A DNA stretch of 5,144 nucleotides from Methanoculleus sp. UBA430. GTDB lineage: Archaea > Halobacteriota > Methanomicrobia > Methanomicrobiales > Methanoculleaceae. Location of the stretch: positions 192,319-197,462 of the forward strand of contig NZ_DAXW01000015.1 in the NCBI RefSeq assembly GCF_002506585.1, written 5' to 3'. This document shows positions 1 through 5,093 of this stretch, one piece after another. Position numbers and translations under genes: made by a program. The notes below the pieces were generated by a model. The model saw only the letters and a list, made by a program, of their open reading frames with translations, had not been told where the DNA came from and searched no databases. Each line of letters opens with the position of its first letter. The stretch's first letter is position 1.

Positions 1-14
1 TTCCGGCAGTCGTT

Positions 15-34
15 CCCCGCCCCTTGGGGCGGGG
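15..34. repeat. GC-rich perfect inverted repeat (hairpin)
   Basis: Nine-base arms (CCCCGCCCC at 15-23 and GGGGCGGGG at 26-34) are separated by only TT, so as RNA the stem would be about 8 bp with a 4-nt loop. It could end transcription of a gene lying left of the window, but no U-run follows on the plus strand and the gene itself is not visible. The structure is seen directly; any role is inference. Confidence 0.6.
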
Positions 35-205
35 GCAGTGCGTGGCGATATCCCCACGGTCCACTGTATCGGGCTTCATCCTCGTTTCTACTGTATCTGG
101 GAGTCCGAGTTCTAACCCGGCTTCGAGCCCGATCGGGTGGAGGTGCATGGTTCACGATCTCCACGACAGCCAGCCCTGCGTTCGGTCGCTCCCCTCCATC
201 CCCCC

Positions 206-213
206 GCTTTATC
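206..213 (+). promoter_or_regulatory. TATA-like box for trmG10
   Basis: GCTTTATC stands out in a very C-rich stretch. Its centre lies about 29 nt upstream of the ATG at 239, where an archaeal TATA box would sit for a transcript starting at or a few bases before the start codon. No Shine-Dalgarno sequence precedes that ATG, which agrees with a leaderless or very short-leader mRNA. The rest of 1-205 shows no gene I can support; two copies of ACTGTATC (63-70 and 90-97) are the only other regularity. Confidence 0.5.
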
Positions 214-238
214 GCCCTCCCGGCCCAATATTCTCGGG

Positions 239-1192
239 ATGAAACTGCTCTTCGAACTCTCCGGCGAGCACCCCGACCTCCCGGTCTCAGAACTGGAGTG
301 CGTGGGCCGTGTCCTCGATAGGCGGGCCCAGGTCGCCGTTGCCGAGTGCCCGGACCCGGAGGCCGTCGGGCGGCTTGCCCTGACGCACGTGGTGATGGAG
401 TACCTCGGGGAGTGCGAGGCCACCCGCGAGGCGTTCGCAACCCTCCTCCGCGACCTCGCCATCCGGACCGATAAGCCGTTTGCCGGTCGGGTGAAACTGA
501 TCCAGGGGGCCCACATGGATGTGCCGCGTCTTGAGGCCGAGCGGCTGATCGGTGGTCTCGTCGCCGGCCCGGTCTCGCTCCGTGAGCCCGTCGAAGAGTA
601 CCGCGCCGTCGTCTCGGATGACCGCTGCTACTTCGGCCGCGTGATTGCGCGGATCGACCGGGGCGGGTTCGAGTACCGGAACCCCATGCGTCGGCCGTTC
701 TTCCACCCCGGCGTGATGATGCCCCGGATGGGCCGGGCGCTCGTGAACATCTCCCTGGTCCGGTCGGGGGAACTGATCTTCGACCCCTTCTGCGGCACCG
801 GCGGCATCCTCCTTGAGGCCCGCGAGATCGGCGTCCGGGTCCTCGGCAGCGACTTCGACCCCGCGATGGTCGCTGGCTACCGGCAGAACCTCCCCGGCTC
901 GGACGTGATGATCGCCGACGCCACGGCGGTCCCGGTCTGCGACGGCGCCCTCGACTCGGTCGTGACCGACCTCCCCTACGGCCAGTCGGTCAGGATCCAC
1001 GGGGAGAGCATGGACCGGCTCTACGACGGCTCGCTCGCGGAGATCCGGCGGATCCTCAGGCCGGGGAGGCGCGCGGTCGTCGTCACGCACCGCGACATCA
1101 CGCCGATCGCCGCCCGGCACTTCACCATCCTGCAGGAGCACGAGCAGCGGGTGCATAAGAGCCTGACGCGCCGGATCCTGGTTCTCTCCTGA
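239..1192 (+). CDS. trmG10: tRNA (guanine(10)-N2)-dimethyltransferase, THUMP plus Rossmann methyltransferase (TIGR01177 type)
   Basis: The 317-residue product matches archaeal Trm-G10, a cytosolic enzyme that uses S-adenosylmethionine to make m2G and then m2,2G at position 10 of tRNA. The N-terminal part (about 1-145) fits the NFLD/THUMP RNA-binding region. The segment FFHPGVMMPRMGRALVN (about 154-170) is the linker typical of the family. The SAM-binding motif I DPFCGTGG is at 182-189, an acidic SDFDP at 204-208 follows, and the catalytic motif DLPYG is at 244-248, with Leu where many relatives have Pro. A late LRPGRRAVVVTHRD segment completes the fold. Length is normal for the family. The frame is open further upstream to an ATG at 137, but the added 34 residues are low-complexity and the family begins at MKLLFELSGE; the TATA box at 206-213 also supports the ATG at 239. 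It is transcribed alone or followed by the gene at 1301. Confidence 0.93.
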   Translation: MKLLFELSGEHPDLPVSELECVGRVLDRRAQVAVAECPDPEAVGRLALTHVVMEYLGECEATREAFATLLRDLAIRTDKPFAGRVKLIQGAHMDVPRLEAERLIGGLVAGPVSLREPVEEYRAVVSDDRCYFGRVIARIDRGGFEYRNPMRRPFFHPGVMMPRMGRALVNISLVRSGELIFDPFCGTGGILLEAREIGVRVLGSDFDPAMVAGYRQNLPGSDVMIADATAVPVCDGALDSVVTDLPYGQSVRIHGESMDRLYDGSLAEIRRILRPGRRAVVVTHRDITPIAARHFTILQEHEQRVHKSLTRRILVLS

Positions 1193-1221
1193 CGGTTCCG
1201 GGGATACGGGGGCTGATGATG

Positions 1222-1230
1222 TCCTTTTTC
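1222..1230 (+). terminator. Possible T-run terminator after trmG10
   Basis: TCCTTTTTC, with five T residues at 1225-1229, is the only T-run in this GC-rich gap and lies about 33 nt after the trmG10 stop. Archaeal termination often relies on short U-runs. One run of five is weak evidence, and the gene at 1301 could still be read through. Confidence 0.25.
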
Positions 1231-1260
1231 GCACAGCCCGGCGTGACTTCCTGCCGGGTG

Positions 1261-1287
1261 CCGGCCCCGGTTTTATGAGGGGGCCGG
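1261..1287 (+). promoter_or_regulatory. TATA-like box inside an 8-bp inverted repeat, promoter of the gene at 1301
   Basis: Arms CCGGCCCC (1261-1268) and GGGGCCGG (1280-1287) are perfect complements around an 11-nt centre holding TTTTATGA (1271-1278). The centre of that box is about 27 nt upstream of the GTG at 1301, the expected distance for a leaderless transcript. A second AT-rich run, AATTTTATAG at 1291-1300, directly touches the start codon and is too close to act as its TATA box. A separate 6-bp inverted repeat, CCCGGC (1237-1242) and GCCGGG (1253-1258), lies just upstream. The dyad around the box could be a repressor site, but this is inference. Confidence 0.45.
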
Positions 1288-1300
1288 GCGAATTTTATAG

Positions 1301-1669
1301 GTGGAAGTAAATTTTAAACGATACGGCCTTTACCTCATCCGGTGGCAGCTCTCGACACCGATCCTCGCAGTCGTGCTCTACTGGCTCGCGGGCCTCGGAG
1401 CGCTCGCCGCCACCATCGTCGCGAACTTCATCGGCGGCCTCATCTTCTTCTGGGTCGACCGGTTCATCTTCACCTCCGAGACGCTCGCCGCCCAGTGGGA
1501 GGTCAAAGAGGAGGTCCGGTGCGTGGACTGCGGCACGGTCGCCCGGGGCTATCGCCTGGTCAGGGCGAAGAACTATGACCGGTCCGACGACCCGGCCCCC
1601 GAGTTCCGGTGCGAGGCGTGCTCGAAGCGGAAGTCCGAGGAGCTCAAGAAGCGGGGCGTCGAGTGCTGA
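1301..1669 (+). CDS. Small membrane protein with C-terminal zinc ribbon, function unknown
   Basis: I do not recognise a named function. The 122-residue product has two hydrophobic segments, roughly residues 17-31 and 33-52, followed by WVDRFIFTS, which resembles the end of GtrA-like polytopic membrane proteins (a weak similarity judged by eye). The C-terminal half is soluble and charged, with CVDC at 74-77 and CEAC at 104-107. These two CxxC pairs, 26 residues apart, fit a treble-clef or zinc-ribbon metal site; a last Cys is residue 122. A membrane-anchored cytoplasmic zinc ribbon is the simplest reading. The start is GTG at 1301: TAG at 1298-1300 is in frame directly before it and no later ATG exists in the frame. 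There is no Shine-Dalgarno sequence, so translation is probably leaderless. It converges on the minus-strand gene ending at 1906. Confidence 0.8.
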   Translation: MEVNFKRYGLYLIRWQLSTPILAVVLYWLAGLGALAATIVANFIGGLIFFWVDRFIFTSETLAAQWEVKEEVRCVDCGTVARGYRLVRAKNYDRSDDPAPEFRCEACSKRKSEELKKRGVEC

Positions 1670-1693
1670 AGGGGGCGGGGCGCTTCCCCCTTC
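1668..1693 (+). terminator. Hairpin at the stop codon of the zinc-ribbon gene
   Basis: GAAGGGGG (1668-1675) can pair with CCCCCTTC (1686-1693) around a 10-nt loop, an 8-bp stem that begins inside the TGA stop. The downstream sequence (CCTGCCGGTCCTTTCCTA) is pyrimidine-rich but has no long T-run. The position suggests a transcript end or 3' stabiliser; the function is inferred. Confidence 0.4.
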
Positions 1694-1699
1694 CTGCCG

Positions 1700-1837
1700 G
1701 TCCTTTCCTATGAGAGAGAGGTCGTCCCAGAAACCTGTATGAACCTTCAGTGCCCCCTTATCAGAACACGTTCCTCCGAGGATTCTATCATCTGAGCCAC
1801 ATCTATGGCAAGAAGGGTGAAACGGCTTCCCACTGAA
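1700..1837. other. Less GC-rich intergenic segment between convergent genes, possible decayed sequence
   Basis: This stretch is near 50% GC by eye, clearly lower than the flanking genes. No complete gene with a family match is visible on either strand. Read on the minus strand it stays open and encodes fragments such as ALKVHTGFWDDLSLIG, which might be a remnant of an older coding sequence or insertion-element end, but I cannot identify it. No terminal inverted repeats or target duplication are evident. Confidence 0.3.
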
Positions 1838-1883
1838 TATCGCCATCCGGGGGAGGGATCGGGAGGGGGTGTCCCCCCTCCCG
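1838..1883. repeat. GC-rich hairpin element, copy 1 of a likely intergenic repeat
   Basis: The element starts with TATCGCC (1838-1844), continues as G-rich sequence, and ends in a perfect 10-bp stem: CGGGAGGGGG (1860-1869) pairs with CCCCCTCCCG (1874-1883) around a TGTC loop. It lies 22 nt beyond the stop of the minus-strand kinase-like gene, so it may serve as that gene's 3' hairpin. The same order of parts (TATCGCC, G-rich run, GAGGGGG, T, C-run) recurs at 5094-5144, which suggests a dispersed element rather than a simple terminator. Confidence 0.55.
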
Positions 1884-1905
1884 GCAGAGGCATTCTGGGA
1901 CGGCC

Positions 1906-2472
1906 TCAAACAAACCCCACCCCGACCCCCACCGCCGCGAGCGTCACGCACGCCCCAACCTGGACCGCCACGTTGTCGTCGAGCGGGAAGTATGCCTCGA
2001 TGATCCCGCCGACCGCCGCGACGACCGCCGCCGCCCACCAGGGGATCAGGAGAGAGAGGGCGAGCGCGGCCGCGATAATTCCGGCAACCGTCCCCTCAAG
2101 CGACTTTTTTCCCCGGACGACGTGCCGCCCGAACCGCAGCCCGACGAGGGTTGAGACGCTATCGAGCACCCCGACCGTGACGAGGCCGACCGCCGTGTAC
2201 TCCCGCGAAAAGACCGCAAGGCAGAAGAGCGCGCCGGCGGCGTAGGCAATGCCCCCCTTGAGCGGCACCTTCTCGTTCCGCTCCGATTCGTCCATCACCC
2301 GGGAGAGGACCGGGATGTCGTAACCGCGGGTGATGGCGTCGCAGACGAGGAACTGGGCGACGAGGGCGGCGCTCACGAAGATGAATGCTCCCCGGTCGTC
2401 CAGGCTGAGAATTACCGCGGCGCCGATGACCCCCATGAGAAGGTGGACTATCTGGCGAAACGTCTCGCTCAT
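1906..2472 (-). CDS. Dolichol kinase / phytol kinase / diacylglycerol kinase family membrane protein
   Basis: The 188-residue product is an integral membrane protein with about six hydrophobic segments (roughly residues 8-23, 29-47, 73-88, 93-111, 128-160 as one or two helices, and 168-188). It resembles the SEC59/DGK1/VTE5 family (COG0170), which uses CTP or another nucleotide to phosphorylate polyprenols, phytol or diacylglycerol. Diagnostic features are the N-terminal RQIVHLLMG (6-14, the family's R-K/Q-x-x-H), GVLDSVSTLVGLRFG (101-115), GKKSLEGTVAG (121-131), and E159 followed by DDN at 165-167. The substrate cannot be read from the sequence; a lipid-carrier or archaeal isoprenoid alcohol is plausible. 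Length is typical of the short prokaryotic members. The ATG at 2470-2472 is favoured by the RQxxH position and by a TATA box 27 nt upstream. It diverges from the TIGR04255-family gene. Confidence 0.85.
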   Translation of the reverse strand: MSETFRQIVHLLMGVIGAAVILSLDDRGAFIFVSAALVAQFLVCDAITRGYDIPVLSRVMDESERNEKVPLKGGIAYAAGALFCLAVFSREYTAVGLVTVGVLDSVSTLVGLRFGRHVVRGKKSLEGTVAGIIAAALALSLLIPWWAAAVVAAVGGIIEAYFPLDDNVAVQVGACVTLAAVGVGVGFV

Positions 2473-2482
2473 CGCACCCAGA

Positions 2483-2496
2483 TAGCAGCGTTGCTA
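2483..2496. promoter_or_regulatory. Near-palindrome in the kinase-like gene promoter
   Basis: TAGCAGC followed directly by GTTGCTA is a dyad with six of seven pairs matching. It lies between the TATA box and the start codon of the minus-strand gene, where a bound regulator would block initiation. It is short enough to be chance. Confidence 0.25.
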
Positions 2497-2504
2497 GATA
2501 AAGC
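2495..2504 (-). promoter_or_regulatory. TATA-like box for the dolichol-kinase-family gene
   Basis: On the minus strand this reads GCTTTATCTA, almost the same as the box ahead of trmG10 (GCTTTATC). Its centre is about 27 nt before the ATG at 2472, predicting a leaderless mRNA. No Shine-Dalgarno sequence precedes the ATG, which fits. Confidence 0.55.
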
Positions 2505-2575
2505 ATCGCGTGAGTGCTCTTCTCCAGCAGTGTATGCCGGCAGGTATCGGGCCTTTCGTCCGGGGGAAGCAGTCA

Positions 2576-2583
2576 CTTTAAAG
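2576..2583 (+). promoter_or_regulatory. TATA-like box for the TIGR04255-family gene
   Basis: CTTTAAAG is the only AT-rich octamer close upstream of the plus-strand gene. A start about 27 nt downstream of its centre falls near 2606, giving a leader of about 16 nt to the ATG at 2623, or a leaderless GTG at 2608. Together with the box at 2495-2504 it defines a divergent promoter pair about 75 bp apart. Confidence 0.5.
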
Positions 2584-2608
2584 TAGTCTCCTTCCATCCT
2601 ACACCCCG

Positions 2609-2614
2609 TGAGGG
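2609..2614 (+). promoter_or_regulatory. Shine-Dalgarno-like site that favours the ATG at 2623
   Basis: TGAGGG lies about 8 nt ahead of the ATG at 2623 and contains GAGG, complementary to the usual archaeal 16S rRNA 3' end. The in-frame GTG at 2608 overlaps it and has only C-rich sequence in front. This decides for the ATG, though a leaderless GTG start adding five residues cannot be excluded. Confidence 0.4.
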
Positions 2615-2622
2615 ATAAGATC

Positions 2623-3390
2623 ATGGCAGAGGTACGAAAATACGTAAACCCGCCTGCGGCTGAGGTGATGTGCGAGTTCCGGTTCCCCCAGGAGACCCCC
2701 TGGGACATGACGTATCCCGGCGTACTCTACAGCCACCTGAAAGAGACCTACCCGAAGCGTGACCAGCGCTACGTCCGCGAGGTGGTGATGCTCGTCGGTC
2801 CCGAGGGGCTCCGCGAGGAATTGCTCGTCACCGAACGGTCGATCTTCCTCGCCGAGGACGAGGGCTGCGCCGTCCAGGTCGGGCCCCGTCTCCTCTCGGT
2901 GAGCTGCCAGAAGCCCTACGTCCACTGGGAAGCCTTCTCGGAGCGGATCAAGAGCGTTTTTGACCGGTTCCGGGACGTCATGGGGGTCGACGCCATCGGG
3001 ACCATGAACCTCCGCTACGTCAACCTCATCGAGATCCCGGAGCGGGAAGTGACGCTCTCGGACTACTTCGCCTTCTACCCGACCCTTCCGCCGGAACTCC
3101 CGCGGGTCCCGGAGGGGTTCATCACCGGGTGCGAGTTCACGTTCCATGACAACCGGGACAACTGCCGGGTGGAACTCACCGACGCCGTGCCGGAGTCGAC
3201 GGAGAACAACGCGTTCCTCTTAAATATCGACTACTTCCTCGCGGAAGGCCAGAGTGTCCCGCTGGACGGGGTCACGGACTGGCTCGAGATCGCCCACACC
3301 CATGTCCGGGATATCTTCGAGGCCTGCATCAGGGACACTCTCCGCGACCTCTTCACCCTGCGGGAGGAGGTGCCGGCGCCGGCACGGTGA
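2623..3390 (+). CDS. TIGR04255 family protein, function unknown
   Basis: The 255-residue product looks like a full-length member of the sporadically distributed TIGR04255 family, which has no known activity. Counting from the ATG at 2623, the N-terminal signature YVNPPAAEVMCEFRF is at about 7-21. The central GTMNLRYVNLIEIP is at about 126-139, followed by SDYFAFYPTLPPELP. Near the C-terminus FLLNIDYF (about 198-205) precedes WLEIAHTHVRDIFEACI, the usual terminal helix region. There is no signal peptide or membrane helix, so it is probably cytoplasmic. An in-frame GTG at 2608 would add five residues; the ATG is preferred for its Shine-Dalgarno-like site and because the family begins shortly before YxNPP. 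It has its own TATA box and lies 56 nt ahead of malQ on the same strand, so the two may be cotranscribed, although nothing in the family links it to glucan metabolism. Confidence 0.85.
   Translation: MAEVRKYVNPPAAEVMCEFRFPQETPWDMTYPGVLYSHLKETYPKRDQRYVREVVMLVGPEGLREELLVTERSIFLAEDEGCAVQVGPRLLSVSCQKPYVHWEAFSERIKSVFDRFRDVMGVDAIGTMNLRYVNLIEIPEREVTLSDYFAFYPTLPPELPRVPEGFITGCEFTFHDNRDNCRVELTDAVPESTENNAFLLNIDYFLAEGQSVPLDGVTDWLEIAHTHVRDIFEACIRDTLRDLFTLREEVPAPAR
3370..3385. repeat. Perfect 16-bp palindrome at the end of the TIGR04255-family gene
   Basis: GTGCCGGC is followed directly by its reverse complement GCCGGCAC, overlapping the last codons (VPAPAR then stop). With no spacer it favours a duplex-DNA site, or a short stem with a 4-nt loop in RNA. 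Low-complexity GC coding could also produce it. Confidence 0.45.
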
Positions 3391-3396
3391 GGATCT

Positions 3397-3450
3397 ATGG
3401 GCGATATCGTGCGGAGGTCCGGCCCGTTCACCGGGAGAGATAACGGATGA
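3397..3450 (+). CDS. Possible 17-residue leader ORF overlapping the malQ start
   Basis: An ATG at 3397 opens 17 codons (MGDIVRRSGPFTGRDNG) that end in a TGA at 3448-3450. This overlaps the malQ ATG as ATGA, the classic layout of translational coupling. GGTGAGG at 3386-3392, within the previous gene's stop region, could serve as its ribosome site at short spacing. The peptide has no recognisable features, and an ORF this short can arise by chance. If translated it would carry ribosomes from the upstream cistron to malQ. Confidence 0.25.
   Translation: MGDIVRRSGPFTGRDNG
3433..3438 (+). promoter_or_regulatory. Ribosome binding site of malQ
   Basis: GGGAGA lies 8 nt ahead of the malQ ATG and partly matches the GGAGG consensus. 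A stronger GGAGGT at 3413-3418 is too far (28 nt) from the malQ start and has no start codon at normal spacing. A leader with a ribosome site contrasts with the leaderless look of the other genes and fits malQ being a downstream cistron. Confidence 0.45.
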
Positions 3451-4946
3451 TCCACACACGGGGAAGCGGCATACTCCTGCATATCACCTCCCTGCCGTCG
3501 GCGTACGGCATCGGGGACTTCGGCCCGGCGGCATACCGGTTCGTCGAGGCGCTTGAGCGAGCCCGGCAGCACTACTGGCAGATCCTGCCGCTCAACCCGA
3601 CACAGAACGAATACGCTCACTCACCCTACAGCAGCCCGTCGGCGTTCGCTCTAAACCCCCTCCTCATCAGCCCCGAGCTCCTCGCCCGGGACGGTTACAT
3701 CGACCCCGAAGACCTGGAGCTGCACCCCGACTTCCCGGAGGGCCGGGTCGCCTTTGAGGCGGCCGCCTGGTACCGGGATCGACTCCTCGCGCTCGCTTAC
3801 CGGCGGTTCGCCGAGTCGGAGCCGGAGAGTGGTTACGAGACGTTCCGCGCCGGGGCGGGGTGGTGGCTCGACGATTACGCGCTCTTTGTCGCGCTCACCG
3901 ACCACTTTCACGGGCTCTCCTGGAACCGGTGGCCGGAAGAGGTCCGGACCCGGCAGCCGGAGGCCCTCGGGGAGATGCGGGAGCGCCTCGCTGGGAGGAT
4001 CCGGAAGGAGACCTTCCTCCAGTACCTCGCGGACCGGCAATGGTCGGCCCTCCGCCGGCACTGCACGGAGCACGGGGTCCAGGTCATCGGCGATATCCCG
4101 ATCTACGTCGCCTACGAGAGTGCCGATGTCTGGGCGAGCCCCGGGATCTTCAAACTGGACGGGGACCTCCGCCCGACCGTTGTCGCCGGGGTGCCCCCGG
4201 ATATCTTCAGCCAGACCGGGCAGCTCTGGGGGAACCCGGTCTACGACTGGCCTGCGCTCCGGGGACAGGACTACGACTGGTGGGTGCGCCGGATCGCCCG
4301 CTCCGGCGAGCTCTACGACCTCTTCCGGATCGACCACTTCCGGGCGTTCGCGGACTACTACGAGGTCCCGGCCGGCGATGCGACGGCCGAGCACGGTACC
4401 TGGGTCGACGGACCGGGAGCAGACTTCTTTGAGGCGCTTGCCCGGCGGCTCCCCTGCTTTGCCATCGTCGCCGAGGACCTGGGGGCGAATACCCCGGCGG
4501 TCCAGGGGCTTCTCGACCGGTTCGACCTGCCGGGGATGAAGATCCTCCTCTTCGCCTTCGGGGAAGGGATCGCAAGGAGCCCCCACATCCCCCATAACTA
4601 TATTCCGAACCTCATCTGCTACACCGGGACGCACGACAACAACACATCAAGGGGGTGGTTTGAGGAGGAGGCGACGGAGGAGGACAGACAGCGGCTCTAT
4701 GCCTACATCGGGAAGGAGGTAGGGGCGGACACCGTCCACCGCGAGCTCGTCCGTCTCGGGATGACCTCGGTTGCCCGGGTCTGCATCGTCCCGATGCAGG
4801 ACGTCCTCGGCCTCGACGCAGCGGCAAGGATGAATTACCCCTCGACGGCGGAAGGGAACTGGGAGTGGCGGATGACGCCGGAGGAGCTCGATACGGCCCC
4901 ATTTGAGTGGCTGTGGGGGCTGACGGAACTCAGTGGGCGGGGGTGA
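3447..4946 (+). CDS. malQ: 4-alpha-glucanotransferase (amylomaltase, GH77)
   Basis: The 499-residue product is a full-length GH77 amylomaltase. The family transfers alpha-1,4-glucan segments between chains in the cytoplasm, in maltodextrin and glycogen turnover. The N-terminus (GSGILLHITSLPSAYGIGDFG, 6-26) and SPYSSPSAFALNP (59-71) are characteristic. The three catalytic acids are present: nucleophile D296 in LFRIDHFRAF, acid/base E343 in VAEDLG, and D397 in TGTHDNNT. GDIPIYVAYESADVWA (215-230) and the loop VPPDIFSQTGQLWGNP (249-264) shape the active site. The C-terminal LGLDAAARMNYPSTAEGNWEWR (454-475) is also conserved. There is no signal peptide and no frameshift. The start is fixed because TAA at 3441-3443 is in frame two codons upstream. 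Length agrees with the short bacterial-type amylomaltases. It probably shares a transcript with the preceding gene; no other glycogen gene lies in the window. Confidence 0.96.
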   Translation: MIHTRGSGILLHITSLPSAYGIGDFGPAAYRFVEALERARQHYWQILPLNPTQNEYAHSPYSSPSAFALNPLLISPELLARDGYIDPEDLELHPDFPEGRVAFEAAAWYRDRLLALAYRRFAESEPESGYETFRAGAGWWLDDYALFVALTDHFHGLSWNRWPEEVRTRQPEALGEMRERLAGRIRKETFLQYLADRQWSALRRHCTEHGVQVIGDIPIYVAYESADVWASPGIFKLDGDLRPTVVAGVPPDIFSQTGQLWGNPVYDWPALRGQDYDWWVRRIARSGELYDLFRIDHFRAFADYYEVPAGDATAEHGTWVDGPGADFFEALARRLPCFAIVAEDLGANTPAVQGLLDRFDLPGMKILLFAFGEGIARSPHIPHNYIPNLICYTGTHDNNTSRGWFEEEATEEDRQRLYAYIGKEVGADTVHRELVRLGMTSVARVCIVPMQDVLGLDAAARMNYPSTAEGNWEWRMTPEELDTAPFEWLWGLTELSGRG

Positions 4947-4978
4947 GTCGGTGGTGCTCAGGAAGCATGCAGAAATAA

Positions 4979-4993
4979 ATTTTCTCGGAAAAT
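4979..4993 (+). terminator. AT-rich hairpin and T-run after malQ
   Basis: ATTTTC (4979-4984) and GAAAAT (4988-4993) are perfect arms around TCG, 33 nt after the malQ stop. AAATAAATTTT leads into it. A short T-run in a GC-rich genome fits an archaeal terminator, but the AT stem is weak and the sequence could equally hold a TATA box for a gene beyond the window. Confidence 0.35.
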
Positions 4994-5006
4994 CTGGTAG
5001 ATGCTT

Positions 5007-5059
5007 ATTGAGCAATTATCCGCATTTATGCGCGACGTTCCCTAGAATACAGGTATTCT
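5007..5059. repeat. Three short inverted repeats with 2-nt centres
   Basis: Three perfect dyads follow each other: ATTG-AG-CAAT (5007-5016), CGCAT-TT-ATGCG (5021-5032) and AGAATAC-AG-GTATTCT (5044-5059). All have a 2-nt centre, leaving loops too tight for good RNA hairpins, so protein binding sites on DNA are a better guess. They lie in the AT-rich part of the gap after malQ and may belong to the control region of a gene beyond 5144. Confidence 0.4.
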
Positions 5060-5093
5060 TCGTAGCAACTCCCGGACGCGAATTTCGAGGGGG

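Noticed and set aside
63..97. Direct repeat ACTGTATC (63-70, 90-97) as a possible CRISPR or operator repeat
   Set aside because: It is only two 8-bp copies with no further units; chance is sufficient.
105..160. tRNA-like sequence around GGCTTCGAGCC
   Set aside because: TTCGA resembles a T-loop, but the flanks do not form the 5-bp T-stem with a 7-nt loop, and no acceptor or anticodon arm can be folded.
137..238. Upstream extension of trmG10 to the ATG at 137
   Set aside because: The added residues are low-complexity and the family starts at MKLLFELSGE; a TATA-like box inside the extension also argues for the ATG at 239.
287..1234. Minus-strand open frame of 315 codons opposite trmG10
   Set aside because: It is a high-GC shadow: residues are dominated by D, R, V, P and E in a pattern that mirrors the codons of the plus-strand gene, and it matches no family.
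1212..1260. C/D-box guide RNA starting at CTGATGATGTC
   Set aside because: A C-box-like TGATGA is present but there is no D-box CTGA at suitable spacing downstream. A minus-strand candidate around 1740-1800 also fails because the C'-to-D spacing is too short.
1295..2038. Minus-strand frame of 247 codons spanning the zinc-ribbon gene and the gap
   Set aside because: It overlaps two well-supported genes and has no recognisable domain; only the middle part (about 1700-1837) is kept as a low-confidence possible relic.
1805..2245. Plus-strand frame of 146 codons over the start of the 1906-2472 gene region
   Set aside because: It is a Thr/Pro/Ala-rich shadow of the dolichol-kinase-family gene on the opposite strand.
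3651..4634. Minus-strand open frame of 327 codons, and plus-strand frames at 3754-4539 and 3860-4432, inside malQ
   Set aside because: malQ is an unambiguous complete GH77 gene across this span; the others are Arg/Ser/Gly- or Pro-rich shadows without domains.
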